A stretch of 8,968 bases of DNA, taken from positions 1-8,968 of the forward strand of contig JAEWNA010000268.1 of the NCBI GenBank assembly GCA_023392975.1, read 5' to 3'. A model generated the notes under the pieces. It had not been told where the DNA came from and did no database searches. It saw only the letters and a program-made list of their open reading frames with translations. Numbering within the stretch: position 1 is the first letter of the stretch; every line of letters begins with the position of its first letter. This stretch comes from Pseudomonadota bacterium. GTDB taxonomy: Bacteria > Pseudomonadota > Gammaproteobacteria > Xanthomonadales > Xanthomonadaceae. The position numbers were made by a program, and so were the translations under genes. Shown one piece after another: positions 1-6,097 of the stretch.

Positions 1-18
1 CCGGAGCGCAGCGCGTGA
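1..18 (+). CDS. 3' end of upstream gene, possibly a sensor histidine kinase (partial)
   Basis: The first six codons of the window read P-E-R-S-A-stop. The TGA overlaps the GTG start of the response regulator gene as GTGA. Such a 4-base overlap is typical of translationally coupled two-component pairs, so the missing upstream gene is probably the cognate histidine kinase. That identity is inferred from context only, since five residues carry no family signal. Confidence 0.3.
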   Translation, partial: PERSA

Positions 19-662
19 GCGCGCCCGCGACCCGCGCGGTGCGCCTCGCGCTGTGCGACGACCAGGCGCTGGTGCTGCGCGGCCTGTCGAGCCTGCTCGC
101 CGACCTCGGCTTCGAGATCGCACTGGAAAGCCCCGACGCCGAGCGGCTGCTCGCCGCGCTACCGCAGCGGCCGGTGGACGTGATCGTCAGCGACATCCGC
201 ATGCCCGGGCTCGGCGGCATCGGCCTGCTGCGCACGCTGCGCGAGCGCGGCGACGCCACGCCGGTGATCCTGCTCACCACCTTCGACGACCCGGACCTGA
301 TGCTGCGCGCGGTCGAGGCCGGCGCGCAGGGCTTCCTGCTCAAGGACGCCTCGCCGGACGACCTGCGGGCGGCGATCCAGCGCGTCGCCGCGGGCGAAAC
401 GCTGCTGCAGCCGGTGAGCCTGGGGCCGGTGCGCGCCGCGTGGCCGTCCGACGACACGGCGGCCGGCGCGCTGCGCCTGACCGAGCGCGAGCGTTCGATC
501 CTGCGCCTGGTCGCCGGCGGCTATTCGAACAAGGAGATCGGCCGCAGCCTGCACCTGTCCGAAGGCACGGTGAAGAACTACATCTCCGAACTGCTGGTGA
601 AGCTCGACTGCCGGGACCGCACGCATGCGGTGCTGAAGGCGATCACGCAGCGGCTGCTGTGA
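15..662 (+). CDS. NarL/LuxR-family two-component response regulator
   Basis: A cytoplasmic DNA-binding response regulator of 215 residues, the usual length for the NarL/FixJ class. The receiver domain (about residues 9-125) shows the acidic pair D15-D16, the phosphoacceptor D60 in SDIRMPG, the switch threonine T88/T89 in LLTTFDD and the invariant K110 in LLKD. The C-terminal LuxR-type helix-turn-helix starts at LTERE (155) and includes GYSNKEIG and LSEGTVKNYISELLVKL. The GTG start at 15 is supported by a GGAG 8 bases upstream and by overlap with the stop of the preceding gene. The target promoters cannot be read from the sequence. The gene converges on the minus-strand membrane-protein gene, with only 18 bases between the two stops. 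Family assignment is firm; the signal it responds to is unknown. Confidence 0.96.
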   Translation: MSAPATRAVRLALCDDQALVLRGLSSLLADLGFEIALESPDAERLLAALPQRPVDVIVSDIRMPGLGGIGLLRTLRERGDATPVILLTTFDDPDLMLRAVEAGAQGFLLKDASPDDLRAAIQRVAAGETLLQPVSLGPVRAAWPSDDTAAGALRLTERERSILRLVAGGYSNKEIGRSLHLSEGTVKNYISELLVKLDCRDRTHAVLKAITQRLL

Positions 663-680
663 GCGGCACCATCGCCCCGA

Positions 681-1046
681 TCAGGGCAACGGACTCACCC
701 GCAGCATGAAATCGAGCCCGGACACCGCCCACATCGCGGCCATGAGCGTACCGACCCCGCCGAATGCCAGCCCCGTGAGCGGATGCATCGTCGCGTCGTG
801 AAGGCGGTAGCGATCGCGCAGCCTCGGCGCGATCGCCGGGAACATCAGCAGCCACATCGCACCGACACGGGGCCAGTAGGCCGCGCCGATGTCGGTCAGG
901 TACAGATACACCAGGAACGCCGCGAATCCCAGCAGGAACAGGCCGCTCATGCGCAAGGTCCGCCGGGTGAGGCTGCGTTCGTGCGCGCCGTCGTCGACGA
1001 CCGACGACGGCGCGGTGTAGGGATCGCGCGGTTCCTTCTCCGTCAC
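681..1046 (-). CDS. Small inner-membrane protein of unknown function
   Basis: A 121-residue protein that I do not recognise. The first 30 residues are polar (TEKEPRD, then DDGAHERSLTRR). Three hydrophobic stretches follow at about 34-50, 60-73 and 90-110, with the basic loop RLRDRYRLHD between the second and third, so it is probably a three-helix inner-membrane protein. The frame opens with GTG at 1046, 13 bases after the stop of the zinc-ribbon gene, suggesting co-transcription. There is no clear Shine-Dalgarno sequence before that GTG. An ATG at 950 is an alternative start but would remove the polar N-terminus. It is the last gene of the radical SAM locus in transcription order, so a link to that pathway is possible but rests on position alone. 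Confidence 0.72.
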   Translation of the reverse strand: MTEKEPRDPYTAPSSVVDDGAHERSLTRRTLRMSGLFLLGFAAFLVYLYLTDIGAAYWPRVGAMWLLMFPAIAPRLRDRYRLHDATMHPLTGLAFGGVGTLMAAMWAVSGLDFMLRVSPLP

Positions 1047-1059
1047 GAGGCGAGCGCCG

Positions 1060-1548
1060 TCACTGCGATGCGGCGACGTGCTGCGCGATCACCAGCCGGG
1101 CATGCTCGACCAGCGCGCGCGACGGCTGCCCGGGCTGGGGCGGCGACGCCATCGCGGTGACGTTCCGCACCACCTGCACCGGGGTCATGATCAGGCCCCA
1201 GGGAAATCCCCACCAGCCCAGCGCACCGCTGCCGACCAGGTGCAACGCCTGCGCCTTCAGCGCGCAGCGGCGGCACGAAATCCGGCGCACCGTTTTCCAG
1301 CTCGTCATGACGAGTGCCGACCACACCTGGTAGGCGTTGTGGACGTCGACCGGACCGTGACCGGAGCATTGCGGGCAAGCGCCGCCGTGGATCTTCGCCG
1401 CCAGCATCCGCGCGTCCGCATCGGGCACCTGGTCCGCGAGCTGCTGCAGCGCGCCGTTCTGCGCGCACTCCGCGTTGCAATAGCGTCGACCCTGATGGTC
1501 CACGCCGCCGAAAAGAATGGTCGTGCCGCAGGCGCCGCATGCCGCCAT
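1060..1548 (-). CDS. Double zinc-ribbon protein with hydrophobic GWWGFPWG segment
   Basis: A 162-residue protein when started at ATG 1548, which has AGGGGA about 8 bases upstream. The frame is open further upstream to 1623, but that extension crosses a hairpin and has no ribosome site. Two zinc-binding clusters are visible: C4-X2-C7 with C24-X3-C28 (CGAC and CNAEC), and C58-X2-C61 with C92-X2-C95 (CPQC and CRRC). Between the halves of the second cluster lies VDVHNAYQVWSALVMTSW. A hydrophobic stretch at about 104-128 contains GWWGFPWGLIMTP and could anchor the protein in the membrane. I recall similar GWWGFPWG zinc-ribbon proteins in other bacteria as hypothetical proteins with no assigned role. 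It lies 180 bases after the radical SAM gene and 13 bases before the membrane-protein gene, so it may belong to the same transcription unit. Function unknown. Confidence 0.88.
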   Translation of the reverse strand: MAACGACGTTILFGGVDHQGRRYCNAECAQNGALQQLADQVPDADARMLAAKIHGGACPQCSGHGPVDVHNAYQVWSALVMTSWKTVRRISCRRCALKAQALHLVGSGALGWWGFPWGLIMTPVQVVRNVTAMASPPQPGQPSRALVEHARLVIAQHVAASQ

Positions 1549-1578
1549 GTCGATGTCCCCTGAGATGGTATGAGTGAG

Positions 1579-1613
1579 GCCGTTCCCGCCCGATGGGCGT
1601 TCCCCGGAACGGC
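1579..1613 (-). other. Nested GC-rich hairpin between radical SAM and zinc-ribbon genes
   Basis: Outer arms GCCGTTCC (1579-1586) and GGAACGGC (1606-1613) are perfectly complementary. Inside them CGCCC (1587-1591) pairs with GGGCG (1595-1599) around a GAT loop. No T-run follows on the minus strand, so it is not a standard intrinsic terminator. It could reduce read-through, stabilise an RNA end or be an attenuator. It lies about 31 bases before the zinc-ribbon start codon. Confidence 0.5.
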
Positions 1614-1728
1614 TCGGCATCATACCCCGGCGGATCGCATCGGCATGACCGCCGTCGCGCCTTCACTGCGAGGACCGGCACACCGCCCGCAGCATCCGGC
1701 GGCGTGCCTCCGAACGGCCGCGCGTCGC

Positions 1729-3177
1729 TCAGGGCGACGTCAGCTGCTTGAGGCGATCGAGGACCGTGCGCAGTTCGTCCAGCACCGCCTGCTGGCGCGC
1801 GACCTCGCCCGCGTAGGCGACCTGCGCCGCGGCGATGTCCGCGTCGCAGTGCGGGCAGGTGCGTTCGTGCGGCCAGACGTATTGCGAACAGGCGCGGCAG
1901 ATCGCCATCTGCGGCAGCGGCTCGCCGATCCCGCGCAATGGCTGGAACGGCTCCGGCTTCGGCGCGGCCGGCAGCATCTCGCGCCCGGGAATCGGCGTCT
2001 CGACCAGCTCGAACCGCCCGATCGCGAACGGCTTGTCCGGCGCGGGCGCCACCTTGCGGATGGTTTCGCGCACGCCGCGCTTCTCCAGTTCCAGCGCGCG
2101 ATAGTGGCAGTACGGGTTGTTGCCCGGCTTGCCGAACAGCGAATCCGAGGTCCAGGTGCAGCCGCCGCGGCAGACGTCCGCGTAGTAGCAGCTGCGGCAG
2201 AAGCCCCACAGCGAGTCGATGTCGCGCAGGCGGCCGAAGTGCAGTTCCGGCGAGTGGTTCCACAGGTCGGCGACGGTCGCTTCGCGCACGTTGCCGCCGC
2301 CATAGCCTTCCGTCGCCAGCGACGGACAGCCCTTGATGGTGCCGTCGGCCTCCAGCCCGATCACGTTCTGCCCGGCGGCGCAGCCGGTCCAGTGCAGGCG
2401 GTCGTCGCCGAAGCCGCGCCACAAGTGCTCGTAGGGGCCGAAATAGCCGAGGTTGTTGCCGAACGTCAGCAGGAAATCGCGGCCCACGCCTTCGGTGTAG
2501 AGGCGTGCGAGCAGCGGCATCAATTCGAGGATGCGGTACGGCTGCAGCAGCAGGTGGTCGTTCTCGACCGCGTTGCCCATCGCCACGGTGATCTGCAACT
2601 GCCAGTGACTGGCGCCGACCTGGATGAGCTTGTGGAACAGCGGCTCCAGCTGTTCGATGGTCTCGGCCCCGATCTGTGTATTGCAGCTCGCACCGAGGCC
2701 GATCTCCTTCGCGGTCTCGATCGCGCGGATGCCCTCCTGCCACGCGCCCTTCACGCCGCGGACGCGATCGTGCAGCTCCTCCATGCCGTCCAGCGACACG
2801 CCGATGCCGAACAGGCCGGCGCGCTTGCCGTCCTCCAGCCGCTTGCGCGTCAACGCGCGCGCGCCGGTCTGCATGCCGCAGCGGATGCCGTGCCCGGCGA
2901 TGCGTTCGATCAGCTGCAGCCAGTCCCGGCGCAGGTAGGCCTCACCACCGATGAGCGTGATCTCGCGCGTGCCGAGCGCCGCGAGCTGGTCGATCACCGA
3001 GAACGCTTCCTCGGTATTCAGCTCGTTCGGACGCCGTTTGCCGGCGCGCGATCCGCAGTGCTGGCACTTGAGGTTGCACGACAGCGTGATTTCCCAGACG
3101 ACATGGACCGGCACGTGCCGGTTGAGGTCGTTGAGGTTGCGCGCGCGCGCCGGCTGCGGGGCAGCATGCTGTTCCAT
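1729..3177 (-). CDS. Radical SAM/SPASM maturase, Y-X(10)-GDL-associated type, with C-terminal zinc ribbon
   Basis: A 482-residue radical S-adenosylmethionine enzyme predicted to modify a ribosomally made protein. The [4Fe-4S]/SAM motif is C34-X3-C38-X2-C41 (CNLKCQHC), followed by GGE at 77-79. The SPASM domain has all seven expected cysteines: C266 and C284, then C327, C330, C336 and C340 in CX2CX5CX3C spacing, and C357; these normally hold two auxiliary clusters. A further ribbon, C427-X2-C430 and C441-X2-C444, is followed by a helical, probably coiled-coil tail at about 450-480. The ATG at 3177 has GGGAG 5 bases upstream. The gene directly upstream encodes a DUF1843-like protein with Y-X(10)-G repeats, which matches the family described as Y-X(10)-GDL-associated radical SAM proteins. 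The maturase role follows from that pairing; the chemistry performed is unknown to me. Confidence 0.9.
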   Translation of the reverse strand: MEQHAAPQPARARNLNDLNRHVPVHVVWEITLSCNLKCQHCGSRAGKRRPNELNTEEAFSVIDQLAALGTREITLIGGEAYLRRDWLQLIERIAGHGIRCGMQTGARALTRKRLEDGKRAGLFGIGVSLDGMEELHDRVRGVKGAWQEGIRAIETAKEIGLGASCNTQIGAETIEQLEPLFHKLIQVGASHWQLQITVAMGNAVENDHLLLQPYRILELMPLLARLYTEGVGRDFLLTFGNNLGYFGPYEHLWRGFGDDRLHWTGCAAGQNVIGLEADGTIKGCPSLATEGYGGGNVREATVADLWNHSPELHFGRLRDIDSLWGFCRSCYYADVCRGGCTWTSDSLFGKPGNNPYCHYRALELEKRGVRETIRKVAPAPDKPFAIGRFELVETPIPGREMLPAAPKPEPFQPLRGIGEPLPQMAICRACSQYVWPHERTCPHCDADIAAAQVAYAGEVARQQAVLDELRTVLDRLKQLTSP

Positions 3178-3247
3178 CTCGACTCCCGGGCGATTCCATG
3201 CAGGCGGGAGAACGGCCGCGGGCGGCCATCCTCCGGGGCGATCGCGT

Positions 3248-3279
3248 CGGGTCGTTCGCGGCGCGCCGCGCGCGACCCG
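3248..3279 (-). other. Strong imperfect hairpin between substrate and radical SAM genes
   Basis: Arms 3248-3262 and 3265-3279 pair in 13 of 15 positions (CGGGTCG...GGC against GCC...CGACCCG), with mismatches at 3255/3272 and 3256/3271. It lies 17 bases after the stop of the repeat-protein gene. No T-run follows on the minus strand. A partial terminator or an RNA-stabilising stem that lets the presumed substrate be made in excess over the enzyme is plausible, but this is inference. Confidence 0.5.
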
Positions 3280-3295
3280 CCGATCCGCACGTCGA

Positions 3296-3733
3296 TCAGG
3301 ACTTGCCGGCGTTCAACTGCGCCAGCAGGCCTTCGGCGACCTTGGTCAGGCGCTCCACCTCGGCCTGGTCGCCGCGGTCCTTGGCCTGCTGGATCGCGAG
3401 GCCGTAGGGCGTCACCGGGATCGGCGCGGTTTCCGGGTTGGCGATCAGCTGCGCGTAGGCGGCGATCTCGCCCTTGATGCGCGCGATTTCCGCCTGGTCG
3501 CCGCGTGCCAGCGCGTCCTGGATGGTGACCGCATACAGCGGACGCACCGGTCCGCCCTGGGTCGCCAGTGCTTTCTCGACCTGCGGCAGCAGGCGCGCGA
3601 TCTCCGCGGCATCCGAAAGGTGCTGGATCGCCGCGTCGCGCGCCTTCTGCAGGTCTGCGAGCGCACCGCTCTTGAGCGCGTCCTGCATCGCGACCGCGTA
3701 CAGGGGAATCATGTGGGGCGTCGGGGTTGACAT
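3296..3733 (-). CDS. DUF1843-like repeat protein with three Y-X(10)-G motifs, presumed radical SAM substrate
   Basis: A 145-residue protein with no signal peptide. Three copies of one motif are visible: PLYAVAMQDALKSGAL (Y12 to G23), PLYAVTIQDALARGDQ (Y67 to G78) and PYGLAIQQAKDRGDQ (Y110 to G121). In each, the tyrosine is followed by exactly ten residues and a glycine. This is the Y-X(10)-GDL signature of DUF1843-type proteins, though here the triplets are GAL, GDQ and GDQ rather than GDL. The repeats are joined by alpha-helical segments. The next gene on the same strand is the matching radical SAM/SPASM enzyme, so this is probably its modification target; the modified residue is unknown. 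The ATG at 3733 is chosen because GGAG lies about 8 bases upstream. The frame stays open to a TTG at 4000, but that stretch looks like untranslated leader. Confidence 0.88.
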   Translation of the reverse strand: MSTPTPHMIPLYAVAMQDALKSGALADLQKARDAAIQHLSDAAEIARLLPQVEKALATQGGPVRPLYAVTIQDALARGDQAEIARIKGEIAAYAQLIANPETAPIPVTPYGLAIQQAKDRGDQAEVERLTKVAEGLLAQLNAGKS

Positions 3734-3754
3734 TGGCGTTCTCCGTCGTTGAAG

Positions 3755-3861
3755 GACAAGAAGGAATTCACCAGTTCCTTGTCTAGCGTGAGGTTTCCGT
3801 AACCGGAGCGTGCCCGGATGCGTGCAGTGAGGGCCGGTCCATGCCGAAGAAGGAACTGCAC
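3755..3861 (-). promoter_or_regulatory. Leader segments with competing complementary pairings upstream of the repeat-protein gene
   Basis: Within the predicted leader, AGTTCCTT at 3773-3780 is complementary both to AAGGAACT at 3850-3857 (8 bp) and, through TTCCTT (3775-3780), to AAGGAA at 3761-3766 (6 bp). GACAAG (3755-3760) can pair with CTTGTC (3778-3783). AAGAAGGAA also occurs twice as a direct repeat (3758-3766 and 3847-3855). The alternatives are mutually exclusive, as in attenuation or riboswitch-like leaders. No known riboswitch class is recognised. Confidence 0.3.
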
Positions 3862-3998
3862 AGGACGGGGAGCGAAGCACCGCACGCGCCGGATCACCGA
3901 CGCACGACGTCGACCGCCCCCTGAAGAAGCCTGCACCGTCTCCGTGGCGCCATGCGTGGTCGCATGCAGCGACGCAACCGTTCAAGCTTCCCGCATGC

Positions 3999-4028
3999 AA
4001 TCTAGGTCCGCGCTTTCGTCGCTGTCAA
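3999..4028 (-). promoter_or_regulatory. Predicted sigma-70 promoter of the radical SAM locus
   Basis: On the minus strand a perfect TTGACA -35 box (4023-4028) is followed by an 18-base spacer and TAGATT (3999-4004), which matches the -10 consensus at 4 of 6 positions. Transcription would start near 3991 and give a leader of roughly 260 bases before the ATG at 3733. The 504-base gap 3734-4237 otherwise holds only this leader, its repeats and the terminator of the next gene. I see no coding sequence in it. Confidence 0.5.
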
Positions 4029-4174
4029 GGCAAATCGCGATGAGGGCGATTCGTAATTTCAATGCATGCCAGACGCGCGATTTCCGCGCGGAAGCCGCAT
4101 GCTTTTCGCGCCTTTCGATTGACGGTTTCGATCGGCGCATTTGATCTCGGCCGAAATGTCCGCGCAAAACGAAC

Positions 4175-4199
4175 CCGGGCACCGCGATGCGGTGCCCGG
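4175..4199 (-). terminator. Intrinsic terminator of the secreted-protein gene
   Basis: A perfect 11-bp stem, CCGGGCACCGC (4175-4185) with GCGGTGCCCGG (4189-4199), closes a GAT loop. On the minus strand it is followed by a T-rich stretch (GGTTCGTTTTG). It lies 38 bases after the stop codon of the gene ending at 4238, in the right orientation for Rho-independent termination of that gene. Confidence 0.85.
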
Positions 4200-4237
4200 C
4201 GCCCATGGGAAGGGCGAGAGAACGTTCTGAGGCGGGG

Positions 4238-4711
4238 TTACTGCGGGCAGAACTGCTGCACTTCGTAGTACTGCAGTTCGGAGGCGACCACGCTCCAGCC
4301 CAGGCCCTGCACGAGGCCGCTGGCGTCGACATACGAGGCGTTGATGCCGACGCCGGGGTACTGCCCCACCGAGACCGTGCCGTAGAGGCTCTTGGCGCCG
4401 GTCTGGGCGTTGTAGGCGTTGACGGCGGTGGGGAACCGCGAGTTGGCCGGCGAATTGCTGACGAGCTTGCTCAGCGCACTGACGTCGAGGTCGAACACGA
4501 ACTGGATGTTGTTGGTCCAGTAGGCATTGACCGCGGTCGGGTAGTACGTGGGCTTGGAGCTCCAGTAGTGGTTGATCACGCGCTGCTGGCACAGCACGGG
4601 GTCGGGCGTGGCGGTCAGGGCATTGAGGCGCCCGAGCGACTGCCACCCCGCGGCGGAAGCGGAACCGGAAAACAGCAGCGCCGCGAACACGGCGAGGCAC
4701 ACACGCTTCAT
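4238..4711 (-). CDS. Secreted protein of unknown function with duplicated PTAVNAY motif
   Basis: A 157-residue protein with a clear Sec signal peptide: MKRVCLAVFAALLFSGSASA, with cleavage likely after residue 20. The mature part is rich in aromatic residues, Asn, Ser and Val. It has two cysteines, C41 near the start and C155 near the end, that could form a disulphide in the periplasm or outside the cell. PTAVNAY occurs twice (58-64 and 94-100), which suggests an internal repeat of about 36 residues. The ATG at 4711 has AAGGAGC placed 5 bases upstream; an in-frame ATG at 4738 lacks one. The gene is monocistronic, with its own terminator. I do not recognise the family; a beta-rich secreted domain is a guess from composition. 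Confidence 0.88.
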   Translation of the reverse strand: MKRVCLAVFAALLFSGSASAAGWQSLGRLNALTATPDPVLCQQRVINHYWSSKPTYYPTAVNAYWTNNIQFVFDLDVSALSKLVSNSPANSRFPTAVNAYNAQTGAKSLYGTVSVGQYPGVGINASYVDASGLVQGLGWSVVASELQYYEVQQFCPQ

Positions 4712-4742
4712 GAAAGCTCCTTGTCTGATGGGGATCACCGCA

Positions 4743-4761
4743 CCGGCGGTGCATCCGCCGG
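4743..4761 (-). other. Small hairpin in the 5' region of the secreted-protein gene
   Basis: CCGGCGG (4743-4749) and CCGCCGG (4755-4761) form a perfect 7-bp stem with a 5-base loop, ending about 31 bases before the ATG at 4711. It may be an RNA-stability stem or part of an operator. The surrounding stretch 4762-4890 shows no gene and no convincing promoter. Confidence 0.35.
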
Positions 4762-4892
4762 GCGAAGGACATCATGCGCGGAGGGCGTCTCGTGTTTGGA
4801 GACTGGGCGAGGGATGTCGAGGGATGGGGTGCCGTGTTGGCTCACGGTTCGCGGAGTGACGGAGACTCTCGCGTCCGGGCTGCATGCCATGG

Positions 4893-4946
4893 CGGGTCAA
4901 GACCCGCACTACAACCCATCGCTTTTGTAGGGCGGGTCTTGACCCG
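4893..4946. repeat. REP-like inverted pair (BIME-type) with TTGTAG heads
   Basis: The left arm 4893-4914 and right arm 4925-4946 are inverted copies that match at 21 of 22 positions, with a 10-base spacer. Each copy contains its own palindrome, GGGTCAAGACCC or its reverse GGGTCTTGACCC, next to a TTGTAG/CTACAA head. A GTAG head beside a hairpin is the known hallmark of REP elements mobilised by REP-associated tyrosine transposases (RAYTs). The unit ends 10 bases before the stop codon of the 60-residue gene. A small hairpin, ACCCGT/ACGGGT at 4942-4956, extends it. It may also act as a bidirectional transcription or RNA-decay barrier. Confidence 0.82.
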
Positions 4947-4956
4947 TCTTACGGGT

Positions 4957-5139
4957 TCACCCGGCGCCGTCGAGCGGCACCAGGCGGCTGTCGGCATCGT
5001 AGCGCAGGCCGCAGAGCATGGCGGCCATGCCGCGCAGGGTGGCCTGCGGGCTGGCACCGCTGGCTTCGCACAGGGCGATGAACTGCGGCGGGACTTCGAC
5101 GATGAGGACGTTGGACGGCTGGAACTGCGGCTTGGACAT
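4957..5139 (-). CDS. Small conserved-looking hypothetical protein (60 aa)
   Basis: A 60-residue, probably cytoplasmic protein. Its central stretch reads VLIVEVPPQFIALCEASGAS and is followed by LRGMAAMLCGLRYDAD. From memory, small Xanthomonadaceae and Burkholderia proteins with VPP.F..LCE and LRG...LCG look similar, and this supports a real gene; I cannot name a function. No membrane segment or signal peptide is seen, and two cysteines (C24 and C43) are present. The ATG at 5139 has only a weak GGGG about 9 bases upstream. The frame's end abuts the REP pair. A perfect inverted repeat at 5207-5252 lies upstream and could regulate it. Confidence 0.6.
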   Translation of the reverse strand: MSKPQFQPSNVLIVEVPPQFIALCEASGASPQATLRGMAAMLCGLRYDADSRLVPLDGAG

Positions 5140-5206
5140 GGCGGAACCCCATTCGCCCGGCAGCCACGGTGGCCGCCGTTGGCGAATGCAACCCGCATCG
5201 CGCGCA

Positions 5207-5252
5207 GGCGCGTCAAGGTTTGCGCAGCAACTCGCCCCGACCTTGACGCGCC
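5207..5252. repeat. Perfect 12-bp inverted repeat upstream of the 60-aa gene
   Basis: GGCGCGTCAAGG (5207-5218) and CCTTGACGCGCC (5241-5252) are exact reverse complements, 22 bases apart. No T-run follows on either strand, so it is not a simple intrinsic terminator. It lies between the end of the TIR operon (5297) and the start of the 60-residue gene (5139). It could be a terminator-like stem for the operon, an operator, or an element marking the edge of the AT-rich insert. Confidence 0.6.
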
Positions 5253-5296
5253 GAGCACGGTGCGACGCTGGGACGACAACGGTGGGCCTATTAGTT

Positions 5297-6097
5297 TCAG
5301 AGAGCTCCGTACTTCCTCAAAAGAGCAAGCTGCTTTGCAAGCTTGTCAGAGTCTGTTGTGGAGTCGAGCGACACGTTGATATTGATAATAGCTTTTGGTG
5401 GTGCAGGGCGACGAGCAGCCTTCCCCACGGCCCTCCCGCTCTCCGCATCAGACTCACTCTCGCCATCGTCATCGTCATCTACCGCATCATCCTCTGATGA
5501 TTCCGATTCACTCTCTCCGACATCTTCCTGGTCCTTTTGCTGCAGGCCCTCAGCTTGTGACTTAGCCCCCAAGGAGCTGCCAGAAACGTGAACAATCTTG
5601 TCCCCATCAACGGCGACAAGGCCCGCAAACTCCATCGTTTTTACATAAAGATCTGCACAAACCTCAGTAAGGTCAGGATGAACTTTTAGATCAGCAGCTC
5701 TTTGCTTTAGCTTCGCTCGAGTTACTGAATCACCATGAAAAGTGTCAAATATGGCTTTAAATACTAAAGGTAAAAGTGCTGCCTGACGAAGAAGATCCGG
5801 TAACTCATCGGACGGCGCAGCGGATATTTTTTTGGCAAGCTCGCTAGCCGAAAATCCACTCTTCTGGTCTCCTACCATCAAACCGTATTGCTTGACGGCC
5901 GAGGCCTTAACATCTCCCTTCCCGCCTTTTGCTCCCAGTACCCCCGAGAACAATACGTCGCGCCCAATCGAAGTCGTGTGCGACTTTGATACAAGCTTAT
6001 TGGCATATCCCACCGCGTCCTTCAGAGATATCCGAGGGAACACAACCCCGCCTTTACGCCCACCTTTGGGCATTACCTTCTTCTTTGGCTCGTTCAT
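5297..6097 (-). CDS. Partner protein of TIR effector: winged-helix-like region, acidic linker, C-terminal tail motif
   Basis: A 266-residue protein whose ATG overlaps the stop of the TIR gene as ATGA, with AGGAAGAG just upstream, so the pair is translationally coupled. The order is: a basic lysine/glycine-rich N-terminus (residues 1-17), then FPRISLKDAVGYANKLV, then a predicted helical and winged-helix-like region to about 165. A very acidic linker at about 189-221 is almost only E, D and S. A conserved-looking end at 237-266 has ININVSLDS and then KLAKQLALLRKYGAL. The middle recalls DUF5343-like regions in style, but I cannot assign a family. It is probably cytoplasmic; no signal peptide or membrane helix is seen. 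It may sense the trigger, bind nucleic acid or hold the TIR protein inactive. These roles are inferred from context. Confidence 0.85.
   Translation of the reverse strand: MNEPKKKVMPKGGRKGGVVFPRISLKDAVGYANKLVSKSHTTSIGRDVLFSGVLGAKGGKGDVKASAVKQYGLMVGDQKSGFSASELAKKISAAPSDELPDLLRQAALLPLVFKAIFDTFHGDSVTRAKLKQRAADLKVHPDLTEVCADLYVKTMEFAGLVAVDGDKIVHVSGSSLGAKSQAEGLQQKDQEDVGESESESSEDDAVDDDDDGESESDAESGRAVGKAARRPAPPKAIININVSLDSTTDSDKLAKQLALLRKYGAL

Noticed and set aside
1043..2743. Very long minus-strand open frame overlapping the radical SAM and zinc-ribbon genes
   Set aside because: It is a shadow frame with an arginine/alanine/glycine-rich product; the other frames carry clear cysteine motifs and good ribosome sites.
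1570..3477. Long plus-strand open frame of over 600 codons
   Set aside because: It is antisense to the radical SAM gene, has no recognisable domains and an Arg/Ala-rich composition typical of GC-rich antisense frames.
3734..4000. N-terminal extension of the repeat protein to a TTG at 4000
   Set aside because: It has no ribosome site at the TTG, no domain-like sequence, and a good Shine-Dalgarno directly before the ATG at 3733.
3962..4102. Cluster of four GCATGC sites around the radical SAM locus promoter
   Set aside because: GCATGC also occurs at several other places in the window, so the cluster is weak evidence for an operator.
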